A DNA stretch of 64,000 bases from Lachnospiraceae bacterium (GCA_910576385.1 CAJTIR010000010.1:1-64000), one strand, 5' to 3'; positions 44,285 through 55,110 are shown, counted from the first letter of the stretch. Notes: generated by a model from the letters alone, not told the origin. Numbers and translations are program-made.

Positions 44285-47200
44285 ATGGAAAAACAGAATT
44301 TACATCGGCTGGGCATTGATATCGGCTCGACCACTGTAAAAATTGCAATCTTAAACCAGGAAAATGAAATGCTTTTTGCTGACTATGAAAGACATTTTGC
44401 AAATATTCGGGAAACCCTTTCTGATCTGCTCTCAAAGGCCAAAGATGCTCTTGGGAATATCTATTTATCTCCTATGATTACTGGTTCTGGAGGGCTGACT
44501 CTTGCAAAACATTTGGGTATTCCTTTTATTCAGGAGGTTATCTCTGTAGCTAGCGCCCTGCAGGACTATGCGCCCCAGACAGATGTTGCCATCGAGCTGG
44601 GCGGAGAGGATGCAAAAATTATTTACTTTGAAGGTGGAAATGTAGAACAGCGCATGAACGGCATCTGTGCTGGGGGCACTGGTTCTTTTATTGACCAAAT
44701 GGCCTCCTTATTGCAAACGGACGCCACTGGCCTGAATACTTATGCCAAAGATTACAAAGCGCTTTACCCAATTGCGGCGCGCTGCGGTGTATTCGCCAAG
44801 TCCGATATTCAACCCTTGATCAACGAAGGCGCTTCCAAAGAAGACTTGTCCGCATCCATTTTCCAGGCAGTGGTAAACCAAACCATCTCTGGTCTTGCCT
44901 GCGGAAAACCGATTCGCGGCCATGTCGCTTTCTTGGGCGGCCCGCTTCATTTTTTACCAGAACTCAAAGAAGCCTTTATCCGCACCTTGAAATTAGATCA
45001 GGAACACATTATTGCCCCCAAACACTCTCATTTATTTGCCGCAATCGGTTCTGCCTTAAACTGCAAACCGCAGACAAGTATGGAATTAAATCAGATTTTA
45101 CAAAAGCTCTCCTCAGAAATTCATATGGAATTTGAAGTGGAGCGCATGGAACCTCTGTTTGCATCTCAGGATGATTACCAACGATTTCTAAGACGCCACA
45201 GCAGACACCATGTGATCACTGCCGATCTATCCACCTATGCCGGAAATTGCTATCTGGGTATTGATGCCGGTTCCACCACTACAAAAGCCGCGCTTGTAGG
45301 AGAAGATGGATCTCTATTGTACTCCTTCTACAGCAGCAACAACGGCAATCCGCTGGCCACCGCTACGCTGGCCATTGAAGAAATCTATGAATTGCTGCCC
45401 AAAGAGGCTCATATTGTACACTCCTGTTCTACCGGATATGGTGAAGCCTTGTTAAAATCTGCCTTCCAACTGGATGAAGGAGAAGTGGAGACGGTTGCCC
45501 ACTATTATGCAGCAGCTTTCTTCAACCCTGATGTGGACTGTATCTTAGATATCGGCGGCCAGGATATGAAATGCATCAAAATCAAAAATCAGACGGTAGA
45601 AAGTGTCCAACTCAATGAAGCCTGTTCCTCTGGCTGCGGTTCATTTATTGAGACTTTTGCAAAATCTCTAAACTATTGTGTGGAAGATTTTGCACAGACT
45701 GCCCTGTTTGCTGAACACCCAATTGATCTTGGAACACGCTGTACTGTTTTTATGAATTCTAAGGTTAAACAGGCACAAAAAGAAGGCGCAACCGTTTCTG
45801 ATATTTCTGCCGGTCTGGCTTATTCTGTCATTAAAAATGCTTTATTTAAAGTAATCAAAGTTAGTGACGCCAAAGATTTGGGGGAACATATAGTTGTACA
45901 GGGCGGAACCTTCTACAATGACGCTGTACTGCGCAGCTTTGAAAAAATATCCGGCTGCGAGGCTATCCGTCCAGACATTGCTGGAATTATGGGGGCATTC
46001 GGCGCCGCTTTAATCGCTAGGGAACGTTTTGAAGACAATCCAAGAACTGCCATGCTCTCACTGGAGGAAATTGAAAATCTCAAAGTAGAGACCAGGCTGA
46101 CCCGCTGCCAGAGCTGTGCCAACCATTGTCTCCTGACAATCAACCGTTTTTCTGGAAATCGCCAGTTTATCACCGGAAACCGTTGTGAAAAAGGATTAGG
46201 CAAAGAAAAAAACAAAGAACAGATCCCAAATCTGTTTGAGTATAAAAACAGCAGGCTGTTTTACTATAAGCCACTTGCAGAGGAAGAAGCCGTGCGAGGA
46301 ACTGTGGGTATTCCCAGGGTATTGAATATGTATGAGAACTATCCTTTTTGGGCTGTTTTCTTTAAAACTTTAAAATTCCGCACGCTGCTCTCTCCACAGT
46401 CAACCAGAAAGATTTATGAGCTGGGTATTGAATCGATTCCCAGCGAATCAGAGTGTTATCCCGCAAAACTGGCACATGGGCATGTTGCCTGGTTAATTAA
46501 AAATCAGGCCGATTTCATTTTTTATCCTTGCATTCCCTATGAGCGTGACGAATTTCCAGACGCAAATAATCACTACAACTGTCCGATTGTCACCTCATAC
46601 GCAGAAAACATTAAGAACAATGTGGATGAAATTACCTCTGGCAAAGTACGGTTTCTAAATCCATTCCTCTCCTTTGCCTCCGAAAAAGCACTGACGGAAC
46701 AGCTCAAGCTGATATTTGGCCAAGAATTTTCCATTCCGCCGCAGGAAGTAGAGGCGGCAGTGGATGCGGGCTGGCAGGAACTAAAGCAGATGCGGGAAGA
46801 TATGCGCCGCAAAGGTGAGGAAACACTAAAATATATGGAAGAAACCGGTCATCGGGGCATTGTCCTAGCCGGCCGGCCTTACCATATTGATCCAGAGATC
46901 AATCACGGGATCCCGGAATTAATTAATTCTTATGATATTGCTGTATTGACAGAGGATTCCATCTCGCATCTTCAGGAAGTAGAACGCCCGCTTATGGCTA
47001 TGGATCAATGGATGTACCATTCCAGACTCTATGCTGCCGCAAATTACGTAAAAACCAGGGACGATTTGGATCTGATTCAATTAAATTCCTTTGGCTGTGG
47101 ACTGGACGCCGTCACCACAGACCAGGTAAATGATATTCTTTCCAAATCTGGCAAAATCTATACGTGCCTGAAAATAGATGAAGTCAATAATCTGGGAGCG

Positions 47201-48550
47201 GCACGGATCCGCATCCGCTCCCTGTTGTCAGCGCTTCGGGTAAAAGAAAAACTGCATGTATGCCGTACAACGCTGCCTTCAAATTACAAACGTATGATAT
47301 TTACAGAGGAGATGCGTAAAAATTACACGATTCTCTGTCCGCAGATGTCACCAATTCATTTTGAACTGCTAGAGCCTGCCTTCCGTGCTTCTGGCTACCA
47401 GATGGTAGTCCTGGACAATGACGGCAAATCTGCAGTAAATATGGGATTGAAATATGTCAACAATGACGCCTGTTATCCTTCCCTGATGGTTGTGGGACAG
47501 ATTATGGATGCCATTCTCTCCGGCAAATACGATCTCACAAAAACTGCCGTGATTGTCACCCAAACTGGAGGCGGCTGCCGTGCTTCGAACTATATTGGAT
47601 TTATCCGGCGCGCTCTTCAAAAAGCAGGATATCCTGATATTCCGGTAATCTCACTCAATTTAAGCGGTCTTGAGGAAAATCCTGGCTTCAAGCTCACTCT
47701 GCCTTTGCTGCAAAAAGGACTTTACGCTTTAATTTTTGGCGATATTTTTATGCGCTGCCTGTACCATACCAGACCTTACGAGGCGGTTGCGGGTACTGCC
47801 AATGCACTTCATGAAAAATGGAAACAAAAATGTATTGATCTGGTCTCCACCACAAAATGGGTCTCTCATCGGAAATTTAAACGCTATTGCCGGGAGATTA
47901 TCCAAGATTTTGATCATCTGCCCATCACTGGAGAACTGAAACCCAAAGTAGGCGTAGTCGGAGAAATCTTAGTAAAATTCCTCCCCGCCGCCAACAATTA
48001 TCTGGTAGATTTGTTAGAGGCAGAAGGCGCGGAGGCTGTGGTGCCAGATCTGACTGACTTTCTGCTCTACTGCTTCTACAATCAGAACTTTAAAGCGGCA
48101 CATTTGGGCACTAAAAAATCAAGTGCCCGCAATGCCAATCTAGGTATAAAGACACTGGAATGGCTGCGGAGCGCCGCCAGGGATGCATTTGAAAAAAGCC
48201 GCCATTTTGAGGCTCCCGCACGAATTGAAACTCTGGCAAAATATGCAGACCCGATTGTCTCCCAGGGCAATCAAACTGGAGAAGGCTGGTTCCTTACCGG
48301 AGAAATGTTGGAATTAATTCACTCTGGAACCAACAATATTGTCTGTGCCCAGCCCTTTGGCTGTCTGCCCAACCATGTTGTGGGCAAAGGAGTAATCAAG
48401 GAACTTCGCCACCAATACCCACTGTCCAATATTGTGGCCATTGATTATGACCCTGGAGCATCGGAAGTAAATCAGTTAAACCGCATTAAATTGATGCTCT
48501 CCACCGCACAGAAAAATCTTGCAAAAACTCAGAATAAGGAAGATGTATAA
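44285..48550 (+). CDS. Giant 2-hydroxyacyl-CoA dehydratase activase-related protein
   Basis: A 1421-residue protein with two ASKHA ATPase domains of the HgdC/BadF type. The first (about 8-260) shows [24 protein letters not shown] and [16 protein letters not shown]; the second (about 322-590) shows [24 protein letters not shown] and [16 protein letters not shown]. The Cys in each loop is where activators hold a shared [4Fe-4S] cluster. A DUF2229/COG3580-type region (about 640-870) with RCQSCANHC follows, then a COG3581-type HgdB-like region (about 1000-1400). Such fusions are widespread in Clostridia but their substrate is not established. No dehydratase subunit genes lie nearby. Its own GGAGG and a terminator frame it as a single gene. 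Confidence 0.88.
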   Translation: MEKQNLHRLGIDIGSTTVKIAILNQENEMLFADYERHFANIRETLSDLLSKAKDALGNIYLSPMITGSGGLTLAKHLGIPFIQEVISVASALQDYAPQTDVAIELGGEDAKIIYFEGGNVEQRMNGICAGGTGSFIDQMASLLQTDATGLNTYAKDYKALYPIAARCGVFAKSDIQPLINEGASKEDLSASIFQAVVNQTISGLACGKPIRGHVAFLGGPLHFLPELKEAFIRTLKLDQEHIIAPKHSHLFAAIGSALNCKPQTSMELNQILQKLSSEIHMEFEVERMEPLFASQDDYQRFLRRHSRHHVITADLSTYAGNCYLGIDAGSTTTKAALVGEDGSLLYSFYSSNNGNPLATATLAIEEIYELLPKEAHIVHSCSTGYGEALLKSAFQLDEGEVETVAHYYAAAFFNPDVDCILDIGGQDMKCIKIKNQTVESVQLNEACSSGCGSFIETFAKSLNYCVEDFAQTALFAEHPIDLGTRCTVFMNSKVKQAQKEGATVSDISAGLAYSVIKNALFKVIKVSDAKDLGEHIVVQGGTFYNDAVLRSFEKISGCEAIRPDIAGIMGAFGAALIARERFEDNPRTAMLSLEEIENLKVETRLTRCQSCANHCLLTINRFSGNRQFITGNRCEKGLGKEKNKEQIPNLFEYKNSRLFYYKPLAEEEAVRGTVGIPRVLNMYENYPFWAVFFKTLKFRTLLSPQSTRKIYELGIESIPSESECYPAKLAHGHVAWLIKNQADFIFYPCIPYERDEFPDANNHYNCPIVTSYAENIKNNVDEITSGKVRFLNPFLSFASEKALTEQLKLIFGQEFSIPPQEVEAAVDAGWQELKQMREDMRRKGEETLKYMEETGHRGIVLAGRPYHIDPEINHGIPELINSYDIAVLTEDSISHLQEVERPLMAMDQWMYHSRLYAAANYVKTRDDLDLIQLNSFGCGLDAVTTDQVNDILSKSGKIYTCLKIDEVNNLGAARIRIRSLLSALRVKEKLHVCRTTLPSNYKRMIFTEEMRKNYTILCPQMSPIHFELLEPAFRASGYQMVVLDNDGKSAVNMGLKYVNNDACYPSLMVVGQIMDAILSGKYDLTKTAVIVTQTGGGCRASNYIGFIRRALQKAGYPDIPVISLNLSGLEENPGFKLTLPLLQKGLYALIFGDIFMRCLYHTRPYEAVAGTANALHEKWKQKCIDLVSTTKWVSHRKFKRYCREIIQDFDHLPITGELKPKVGVVGEILVKFLPAANNYLVDLLEAEGAEAVVPDLTDFLLYCFYNQNFKAAHLGTKKSSARNANLGIKTLEWLRSAARDAFEKSRHFEAPARIETLAKYADPIVSQGNQTGEGWFLTGEMLELIHSGTNNIVCAQPFGCLPNHVVGKGVIKELRHQYPLSNIVAIDYDPGASEVNQLNRIKLMLSTAQKNLAKTQNKEDV

Positions 48551-48594
48551 AAAAACCGCTCATTTGTAAATTATTGCAAATGGGCGGTTTTTTT
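48549..48594 (+). terminator. Terminator of the activase-like gene
   Basis: Stem aaaaaccgctcatttg (48551-48566)/caaatgggcggttttt (48577-48592) with a ten-base loop and a run of seven T. The A-run on the other side makes it able to work in both directions. Confidence 0.9.
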
Positions 48595-48673
48595 GAAGTC
48601 GAATCGCAAACTTACTCGTTATAATAATTAGAACATTGTGAGTATTGTTTTTGTGAAATAGGAGGCACTACAT

Positions 48674-49735
48674 ATGAAACGTAATAAAATTTTGACACTG
48701 ATTCTCGGTATCGCCATTCTCTTTGGCATAGTTTCCTCTGGCCTGGTAATTGCACAGGGAATCCAGAATACCAAAAATTTTTCAGAGCGCACTGTATCTT
48801 CCAAAAAAAATTACCCCCATGCATGGGAATTAAAGAAGACAAAGCTGGAAAAATTTTCGGAGATCTCCATTAGTTTGAGCTACAACAACCTTTCTATTCT
48901 TCCAGGAGACGACTACTACTTAGAATACCGCATGGACGGCACCTGCACAGAACCAGAATATCATGTCACCGACGGCAGATTTCAGTTGAGCGAAGGGCAC
49001 ACCCAGTCTAAATTTAGAATCGGCTTCCACCTTTTTTTCAATCCTGGCTATCTGTTTTCGGATCATGAACCTTATTATGTAAATCTCTACATTCCCAAAA
49101 AGGCATATTTCGATATGCTGACCATCTATAATGACAGTGGAAATGTGGAAATCTGTGATATCCAGGCCGCAAAGACGGAAATCGAAGCAGACTATGGCAA
49201 TGTGACTTTAAAAGACTTTACAGGAGAAAAACTCACTATCAACGCTGATTCTGGAAATATCAAAACCGGCAACATAACCTGTGATAATCTGGATATCTCT
49301 GATGAATATGGAAATATATCTGGCGGCGATTTCCAAATTTCCGACCAGACTACCATAAAACTAGACAGCGGCAATCTGGAACTCTCCCAGCTAAATACCG
49401 ATTTACTGACACTTTCTGATGAATACGGAGACTGCTCCATTGATAATATCAAAATAAAGGACGGCGATATCGCTTTAGAATCAGGAAACCTTACATTGAA
49501 ACATGCCAAATTTGGGACTGCTGATATTAAAAATGCCTATGGCAATATCACTCTAACACTTGATGATAGCGTTTCTAATTACAACTATGATTTGGATGCA
49601 GAATATGGTGCAGTAAAACTGGGTGGAGAAAAACTTGAGGAAGACGAAGATTCTGAAATCCACTATCACAAAGACAATGGGCAGAAAAATGAAATTCGTA
49701 TTACCTGTGAGAGTGGGAATATTACGATTCGTTGA
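48674..49735 (+). CDS. DUF4097 beta-strand repeat protein, membrane-anchored
   Basis: A 353-residue protein with an N-terminal hydrophobic helix (about 7-27) acting as a signal anchor, then an extracellular beta-helix of the DUF4097 (adhesin_2-like) type. The repeats are seen as alternating YGN and SGN turns (DSGNVEICDI, DYGNVTLKDF, DSGNIKTGNI, EYGNISGGDF and so on). AGGAGG precedes the ATG, with TATAAT near 48620. DUF4097 proteins often sit with cell-envelope stress regulators; none is next to it here. Function unknown. Confidence 0.85.
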   Translation: MKRNKILTLILGIAILFGIVSSGLVIAQGIQNTKNFSERTVSSKKNYPHAWELKKTKLEKFSEISISLSYNNLSILPGDDYYLEYRMDGTCTEPEYHVTDGRFQLSEGHTQSKFRIGFHLFFNPGYLFSDHEPYYVNLYIPKKAYFDMLTIYNDSGNVEICDIQAAKTEIEADYGNVTLKDFTGEKLTINADSGNIKTGNITCDNLDISDEYGNISGGDFQISDQTTIKLDSGNLELSQLNTDLLTLSDEYGDCSIDNIKIKDGDIALESGNLTLKHAKFGTADIKNAYGNITLTLDDSVSNYNYDLDAEYGAVKLGGEKLEEDEDSEIHYHKDNGQKNEIRITCESGNITIR

Positions 49736-49797
49736 CACTCCTCATAGTGAAAGCAATTGGCGTGTCAAGATATAAAAATGAGGGTTCATTACAAAAA

Positions 49798-49847
49798 ATC
49801 CACAAAAGAGAAACAACTTCTTTAAGAAATGTCTCCCTTTTGTGGAT
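49798..49847. terminator. Long imperfect hairpin between convergent genes
   Basis: atccacaaaagagaaac (49798-49814) pairs with gtctcccttttgtggat (49831-49847) with two mismatches. It lies between the convergent DUF4097 and coiled-coil genes. There is no long T-run, so it is a weak terminator candidate or a mRNA-stabilising stem. Confidence 0.45.
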
Positions 49848-49869
49848 TATCTGTAAATTTGAACTGTTG

Positions 49870-50628
49870 TTAAACTTTAAGATCCATCGCCTGATACAGA
49901 TAGCGATTGCCTGCGGCGCTGTAAGCATTCAGCTGCCTTGCTGCAAGTAATCCTCCTGGCTGCTCCTGATTTCGCATTTGCATATTCTCGATTTCCTCTG
50001 AAAGTTCTTCCAATGCTCCCTTATCTTCCTGCGCCTGCGTCAAACTTTGCTGCACTTGCGACTGGCCAAGATTCTCGGTTTCTCCCTTTATTTCCTGGGA
50101 TTGTTCCTTCATCTCCTCCACTTCTTCCAACATCTCGGCTGCATCCTCGACAAGTTCCTCTGTCTCCTCCACCATGTCGGTGACTTCCTCGAGCATTTCG
50201 TCCAGTGCACCCTTTTCTTCGTCTGTTCCCAGAGCCTCTTCTGCCAGTTCTTCCTGTCTCTCTTCGGCTGTCTTTGGTTCCATCTCTTCTGCAGCTTCTG
50301 CAATCTTTTCTCCGCGCTCTTGTGCTTCGTCCAGCACATGCCACATCTGCTCATTGTTAAATGCTTTCTTGGCCGCTGCAATCTCATCTTCATAGCTGTG
50401 GAGCGCTTCCAATTTTTTGGCAATCTCCTCTGGGGTCTCACATTCCATATTTTTTAGGCTGTCTTTCTGTTTCTCCCAAAAGGAAACTTCATTCTGTGCC
50501 TGTTGCTGCCGTTCAAGCTTCTCTTGGGTGCTTTTCAGCCCATTATTCTGCAGCATTGGCAGGCCGCCAACAAACACAGAACCTTTTTTGTACGTATCTG
50601 CCCCGATACTCATAAGCGAAACGTTCAT
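49870..50628 (-). CDS. Hypothetical glutamate-rich coiled-coil protein
   Basis: A 252-residue acidic protein I cannot assign. No signal peptide. The central part (about 25-215) is almost entirely Glu/Ala/Gln/Met-rich helix with clear coiled-coil heptads (EEVTDMVEETEELVEDAAE). The ends are different: GADTYKKGSVFVGGLP at the start and AARQLNAYSAAGNRYLYQA at the end, which look like small folded or partner-binding segments. A ribosome site (GGAGGAG) precedes the ATG. It stands alone between two terminators. Confidence 0.65.
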   Translation of the reverse strand: MNVSLMSIGADTYKKGSVFVGGLPMLQNNGLKSTQEKLERQQQAQNEVSFWEKQKDSLKNMECETPEEIAKKLEALHSYEDEIAAAKKAFNNEQMWHVLDEAQERGEKIAEAAEEMEPKTAEERQEELAEEALGTDEEKGALDEMLEEVTDMVEETEELVEDAAEMLEEVEEMKEQSQEIKGETENLGQSQVQQSLTQAQEDKGALEELSEEIENMQMRNQEQPGGLLAARQLNAYSAAGNRYLYQAMDLKV

Positions 50629-50829
50629 GGCTCTCCTCCTTTCTCTCTATTGTTTCGGAAAAAATTGTAATTTTCTTTAGGACTTCTGCTCTCTTGCATT
50701 TGGGTTTCCCCATTTTTTAATTCATAGTGCAGATGCTTGAGTTCGGGAATACTGGATGGTAGACCCACTAGAAGAACAGATATTGGTATATATCTATTTC
50801 CACGCGAAGATAACTCTAAAGCCACAGAC

Positions 50830-50864
50830 AAAAGCCCCCAGACGCCAAATGCCTGAGGGCTTTT
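50830..50864 (-). terminator. hydCBA terminator
   Basis: Stem aaaagccccca/ctgagggctttt (50830-50840/50853-50864) with a short loop, T-rich on the minus strand, 17 bases beyond the hydA stop. Confidence 0.85.
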
Positions 50865-50881
50865 CAGATTCCTGCTACTAA

Positions 50882-52579
50882 CTATTCTTTTATATAATTC
50901 ACATGCAAAAGCTCATGTTCCCGATTTTTGAGCAGATCCTTGTACAATGTATCAACCAGCGGATTTTCTTCACTGCGCTTAATCTGCAGCGCCTTATCAT
51001 CTTTATAGAGACCCTCAGCGCGCATGCGTTTCTCTGTGGAACGGGCAAAGGGCTGTCCGGCTCCGGCAACACAGCCGCCCAGACAGGCCATAACTTCCAC
51101 AAAATCAAAATGCTCCTCACCACTCTCAATTTTTTGAATCAAATCATCTGCATTTCCAAGTCCGCTGACAATACCAATCCGAACCGTACGCTCACCCAAA
51201 TCAAGCTCGCAGACTTTCAGACCTTCCATGCCGCGAACGCCGATAAATTCAATTTCCTTGAGCGCCTTAGGGCTTTTATCTGCCACCACTCTGCGCACCG
51301 CCGCCTCTGTCACTCCTCCGGTAGCCCCAAAGATCACGCCTGCTCCAGAATAGATCGAGAAAGGCATGTCAAACGCTTCCGGCGCCAGACGGTCAAAACG
51401 GATTCCAATCTCCTTAAGCATCCCAATCACTTCCTCAGAAGTGAGTACATAGTCGACATATGGTATCCCATCCTTCTTAAATTCATCTCTGGACGCCTCA
51501 AATTTCTTCGCAGTACAGGGCATAATCGCCACAGATACAGTCTCTTTGCCTTCCTTCCTATCCTGTTTGCGATAGTATTCCTTGATCACTGCGCCAAACA
51601 TCTGCATTGGGGATTTAGAGGTAGAGACATAAGGCATTAAATGCGGATACTGTGTCTCTACATAACGAATCCAGCCTGGACAGCAGGAGGTAAATAATGG
51701 ATATTTGCGTTCTGTCTCCTCGAGGCTTTCCAACAATTCCTCCGATTCTTCCATAATGGTTAAATCAGCTCCCACAGAGGTATCAAAAATTGCATCTACG
51801 CCCAGCATACGCAGAGAGGCAATCAATTTTCCGATCGTATTTTCCCCTGGATCATAGCCGTACGCCTCGCCGATCGCCACCCGCACAGCAGGCGCAATCT
51901 GAATTACCACCCGCTTGTTAGGGTTATGAATGGCCTCCCATACATCATGGGTATCATTCTTGATGGTAATTGCTCCTGTCGGACATACTGCAGCACATTG
52001 TCCACAATTTACACAGTTAGTATCTGCAATGTCTTTGCCAAAAGCAGTGGAAATCTCCATATCCGCTCCACGATGGGCAAAATCAATTGCCCCTACATGC
52101 TGAATTTCACTGCAGACTCTCACACAATCACCACAGAGAATACATTTGTTGGGATTGCGCACAATTGCTTTGGAAGACGTATCAATCGGACGAATGGGAT
52201 TGGTATTTTCAAACCGCACTCCAGGAATGGAAAAACGGTTTGCAAGCTCTTGCAGCTTACATTTGCCGTTCTTTTCACAGGTTGTACAATCTCTGCAATG
52301 TGCAGCAAGCAGCAGCTCTAAAATGCGCTTTCTGTGATAATAAAGCTGCGGCGTATTGGTGCGGATCTCCATGCCGTTTTTGGGCGGTGTGGAACAGGAA
52401 GCCACAATCCCCCCTCTGTTGTCTTCCACTACGCACATGCGGCAGGCGCCATAAATAGACAGATCTGAATAATAACAAAAGGTCGGTAAGATAATCCCTG
52501 CCTTGCGAATCACTGCAAGAATATTTTTTTCATCGGTGAACGGTACACGCTCTCCATCAATAATCATATATTTTTCCAT
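50882..52579 (-). CDS. hydA: Trimeric [FeFe] hydrogenase catalytic subunit, HydA
   Basis: A 565-residue enzyme. In order: a [2Fe-2S] domain (CRMCVVE and surroundings, residues about 1-75), a His-ligated [4Fe-4S] (HCRDCTTC), two [4Fe-4S] ferredoxin motifs (CILCGDCVRVC and CVNCGQCAAVC), and the H-cluster domain with L1 TSCCPGW, L2 MPCTAKKFE and L3 MACLGGCVAGAGQP. L3 departs from the usual ACPGGCxxGGGQP (Leu for Pro, Ala for Gly), though all four H-cluster cysteines are kept. With HydB and HydC it forms an NADH- and ferredoxin-linked (bifurcating or confurcating) hydrogenase in the cytoplasm. Confidence 0.95.
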   Translation of the reverse strand: MEKYMIIDGERVPFTDEKNILAVIRKAGIILPTFCYYSDLSIYGACRMCVVEDNRGGIVASCSTPPKNGMEIRTNTPQLYYHRKRILELLLAAHCRDCTTCEKNGKCKLQELANRFSIPGVRFENTNPIRPIDTSSKAIVRNPNKCILCGDCVRVCSEIQHVGAIDFAHRGADMEISTAFGKDIADTNCVNCGQCAAVCPTGAITIKNDTHDVWEAIHNPNKRVVIQIAPAVRVAIGEAYGYDPGENTIGKLIASLRMLGVDAIFDTSVGADLTIMEESEELLESLEETERKYPLFTSCCPGWIRYVETQYPHLMPYVSTSKSPMQMFGAVIKEYYRKQDRKEGKETVSVAIMPCTAKKFEASRDEFKKDGIPYVDYVLTSEEVIGMLKEIGIRFDRLAPEAFDMPFSIYSGAGVIFGATGGVTEAAVRRVVADKSPKALKEIEFIGVRGMEGLKVCELDLGERTVRIGIVSGLGNADDLIQKIESGEEHFDFVEVMACLGGCVAGAGQPFARSTEKRMRAEGLYKDDKALQIKRSEENPLVDTLYKDLLKNREHELLHVNYIKE

Positions 52580-52590
52580 GTCCGTTCCTC

Positions 52591-54480
52591 CTACACTTCT
52601 CTTATTGCGTGGAAATTACAGCCTTCTTTGCAGGCGCCGCATTTAATACACTTGCTGGTATCAATCGTGAATGGTTTCTTAATCTCACCGGAAATAGCGC
52701 CCACTGGACAGACTCTGGCACACTTGCTGCAGCCTTTACACAATTCTGGATCAATTTGTAGTGTCACCAACGCTTTACACTGACCGGCAGGACATTTTTT
52801 CTCTACCACATGAGAAATATATTCCTCTCGGAAATATTTCATGGTACTTACCACCGGAGAGGCCGCTGTCTTACCCAGCCCGCACAGCGCTGTTGCAGAA
52901 ATCGTCGAGGACAGTTCTTCCAAGAGTAAAATATGATTCATTGTCCCCCGACCCTCACAGATATCATTTAAAAGTTCCAACATCCGTTTGGTGCCTTCCC
53001 GACAGGGAATACATTTACCGCAGGATTCTTTCTGGGTGAAATTCATAAAAAAGCGTGCCACTTCCACCATACAGCTCTTGTCATTCATCACCACCAAGCC
53101 GCCGCTTCCAATCATTGCGCCTACTTTTTTCAAAGAATCAAAATCCAGATGCAAATCCAAATGATCTTCGCTGGGATTGATGCACAGACAGCCGCCAGAA
53201 GGACCTCCAATCTGTACTGCTTTAAAACCGCCGCCTTTGACGCCGCCGCCAATATCAAAGATCACCTTGCGCAAGGTAGTCCCCATAGGCACTTCAATCA
53301 ATCCGGTATTCATAACATTTCCTGTCAAAGCAAACGCTTTCGTTCCATGATTATTTTCCGGTCCAATTGATTGATACCAGGCTGCCCCTTTGCTGATAAT
53401 AGGAGGCACATTACAGTAAGTCTCTACATTATTGAGCACTGTGGGCTTCTCAAACAGCCCTTTTTCCACGGTACGGGGCGGTTTGACTCTGGGCATACCA
53501 CGATTTCCCTCAATGGAAGCGGTAAGCGCGGAACCTTCCCCACAGACAAACGCTCCTGCTCCCTGGCTGATTTTAAGCTCAAAATCAAAACCAGAGCCTA
53601 AAATATCGGTTCCCAACAACCCTTTTTCTTCTGCTTTATCAATAGCATTTTGCAGACGTTCCACAGCAAGCGGATATTCTGCGCGCACGTAGATATAGCC
53701 AAAATGTGCTCCTGTGGCGATTCCGGCAATCAGCATACCCTCAATCACCCGATGCGGATCTCCCTCCATCATACTGCGGTCCATAAATGCGCCTGGATCT
53801 CCCTCGTCCCCATTACAGACTATATATTTTACCTCTTCCTTCTGTGCCAACACCTGCGCCCATTTGCGTCCGGTTGGAAAACCACCGCCGCCGCGTCCGC
53901 GCAGACAGGCTTTTGACACTTCATCTACAACTTGCTGCGGCGTCATATCAAACAAAGCTTTCGCTACAGCGCTGTAACCGCCCACTGCTATGTATTCTTT
54001 GATGGATTCTGCATTGATACGGCCGCAATCTTCGAGAGCCACACGAGTTTGCTGCTTATAAAAAGGAATATCATCCTGCTTCTCATAAGCCTTTCCCTCC
54101 TGGTCATGATAGACCAGACGGTCAATCACCTGATCCCCAACTATGCTCTGCTCGATAATCTCCTCACAATCCTCCACTTTTACCTTGACATATAAGATAC
54201 CTTCCGGCTCAATGCGAAGCAAAGGACCCATCTCACAAAATCCATGACAGCCTGATTTCTTTAAACCAATACTATGGTCATGCGGTTCCTTTTCCAGTAC
54301 CAGAGAACATTTGATTCCTCGTTCCATTAAAATTTCCTGCATTTTCGCATAGATATCCAAGGAACCGCCAGCCACGCAGCCTGTTCCGGCACAGATCAAA
54401 ATCTGTTTGCTCTGTGTCTCTAAGGATGCCGCATATTCTTTTCTTCTCGCTTCCAGCTCTTCTCTTGTATTAATTCTCAT
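52591..54480 (-). CDS. hydB: Hydrogenase HydB subunit, NuoF-like
   Basis: A 629-residue subunit: an N-terminal [2Fe-2S] thioredoxin-like domain (ICAGTGCVAGG, about 25-130), the NuoF flavin/NADH domain (GRGGGGFPTGRKW, CNGDEGDPGAFMDR, about 170-410), the [4Fe-4S] NuoF cluster (CGKCIPCREGT) and two C-terminal ferredoxin clusters (CKGCSKCARVCPVGAI, CIKCGACKEGCNFHAI). It holds FMN and is where NAD(H) reacts. It overlaps hydC by about ten bases and is 11 bases before hydA. Confidence 0.96.
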   Translation of the reverse strand: MRINTREELEARRKEYAASLETQSKQILICAGTGCVAGGSLDIYAKMQEILMERGIKCSLVLEKEPHDHSIGLKKSGCHGFCEMGPLLRIEPEGILYVKVKVEDCEEIIEQSIVGDQVIDRLVYHDQEGKAYEKQDDIPFYKQQTRVALEDCGRINAESIKEYIAVGGYSAVAKALFDMTPQQVVDEVSKACLRGRGGGGFPTGRKWAQVLAQKEEVKYIVCNGDEGDPGAFMDRSMMEGDPHRVIEGMLIAGIATGAHFGYIYVRAEYPLAVERLQNAIDKAEEKGLLGTDILGSGFDFELKISQGAGAFVCGEGSALTASIEGNRGMPRVKPPRTVEKGLFEKPTVLNNVETYCNVPPIISKGAAWYQSIGPENNHGTKAFALTGNVMNTGLIEVPMGTTLRKVIFDIGGGVKGGGFKAVQIGGPSGGCLCINPSEDHLDLHLDFDSLKKVGAMIGSGGLVVMNDKSCMVEVARFFMNFTQKESCGKCIPCREGTKRMLELLNDICEGRGTMNHILLLEELSSTISATALCGLGKTAASPVVSTMKYFREEYISHVVEKKCPAGQCKALVTLQIDPELCKGCSKCARVCPVGAISGEIKKPFTIDTSKCIKCGACKEGCNFHAIREV

Positions 54481-54973
54481 CTGCTGTCTCCTCTCCGGCA
54501 GCTTCGCCCTCCTTCAGCTCTTTGATCAATGCTCTTGCCTTCTCTGGATTCATCGCCGGATGAACCACATCATTGACGGTACAGACAGGCGCCAGACCAC
54601 AAGCGCCCAGACAAGATACCGTCTCCACCGTAAACATCATATCTTCCGTGGTAGGCTTTGCATCCGTCACCCCTAAAATACTGCGAATCTCCTCCAAAAT
54701 GGCTGTGGACTGCCGCACATGGCAGGCAGTCCCGTCACAAATCTTGATCACATATTTCCCTTTCGGCTCCAAGGAAAAATTCTCATAAAATGTTGCTACC
54801 CCATAAACCTTGGCCTCACTTAAATGTAACTTTTTCGCAATATAGCAAAGCATTTCCTCCGGCAGATAGCGATAGACTTTCTGAATATCCTGCATAATCG
54901 CAATCACTGCTGTCTGGTCGTAATCGTGAGATTCCAAAATCTCATCTAAGACTTTTTGTTCCTTTGTTCCCAA
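54470..54973 (-). CDS. hydC: Hydrogenase HydC subunit, NuoE-like
   Basis: A 167-residue NuoE-like protein with the [2Fe-2S] cysteines in CDGTACHVRQS and CLGACGLAPVC. It passes electrons between HydB clusters. The acidic tail (EEGEAAGEETADEN) is unusual but harmless. First gene of the operon; GGAGGAG precedes the ATG. The promoter with dyad is at 55052-55110. Confidence 0.96.
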   Translation of the reverse strand: MGTKEQKVLDEILESHDYDQTAVIAIMQDIQKVYRYLPEEMLCYIAKKLHLSEAKVYGVATFYENFSLEPKGKYVIKICDGTACHVRQSTAILEEIRSILGVTDAKPTTEDMMFTVETVSCLGACGLAPVCTVNDVVHPAMNPEKARALIKELKEGEAAGEETADEN

Positions 54974-55051
54974 ACCTTCTCCTCCTTGTAAATATCTTTT
55001 CTGTCACCATGAATTGCCGCGCAATCAATGGTTGTCTATGCACATTCTTAT

Positions 55052-55110
55052 GCATATAATGCTGTCAAACATTATATGCTCAGTATAACATTGATACCTG
55101 ATCAACTCAA
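55052..55110 (-). promoter_or_regulatory. hydCBA promoter with 10-bp inverted repeat at the start site
   Basis: Minus-strand -35 TTGAGT (55105-55110), a 17-bp spacer and -10 TATACT (55082-55087). Directly downstream a perfect dyad gcatataatg (55052-55061)/cattatatgc (55070-55079) covers the expected start site. It does not match the Rex consensus (TTGTGAANNNNTTCACAA), so an unidentified repressor is likely. The -35 overlaps the stop of the helicase gene. Confidence 0.6.
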
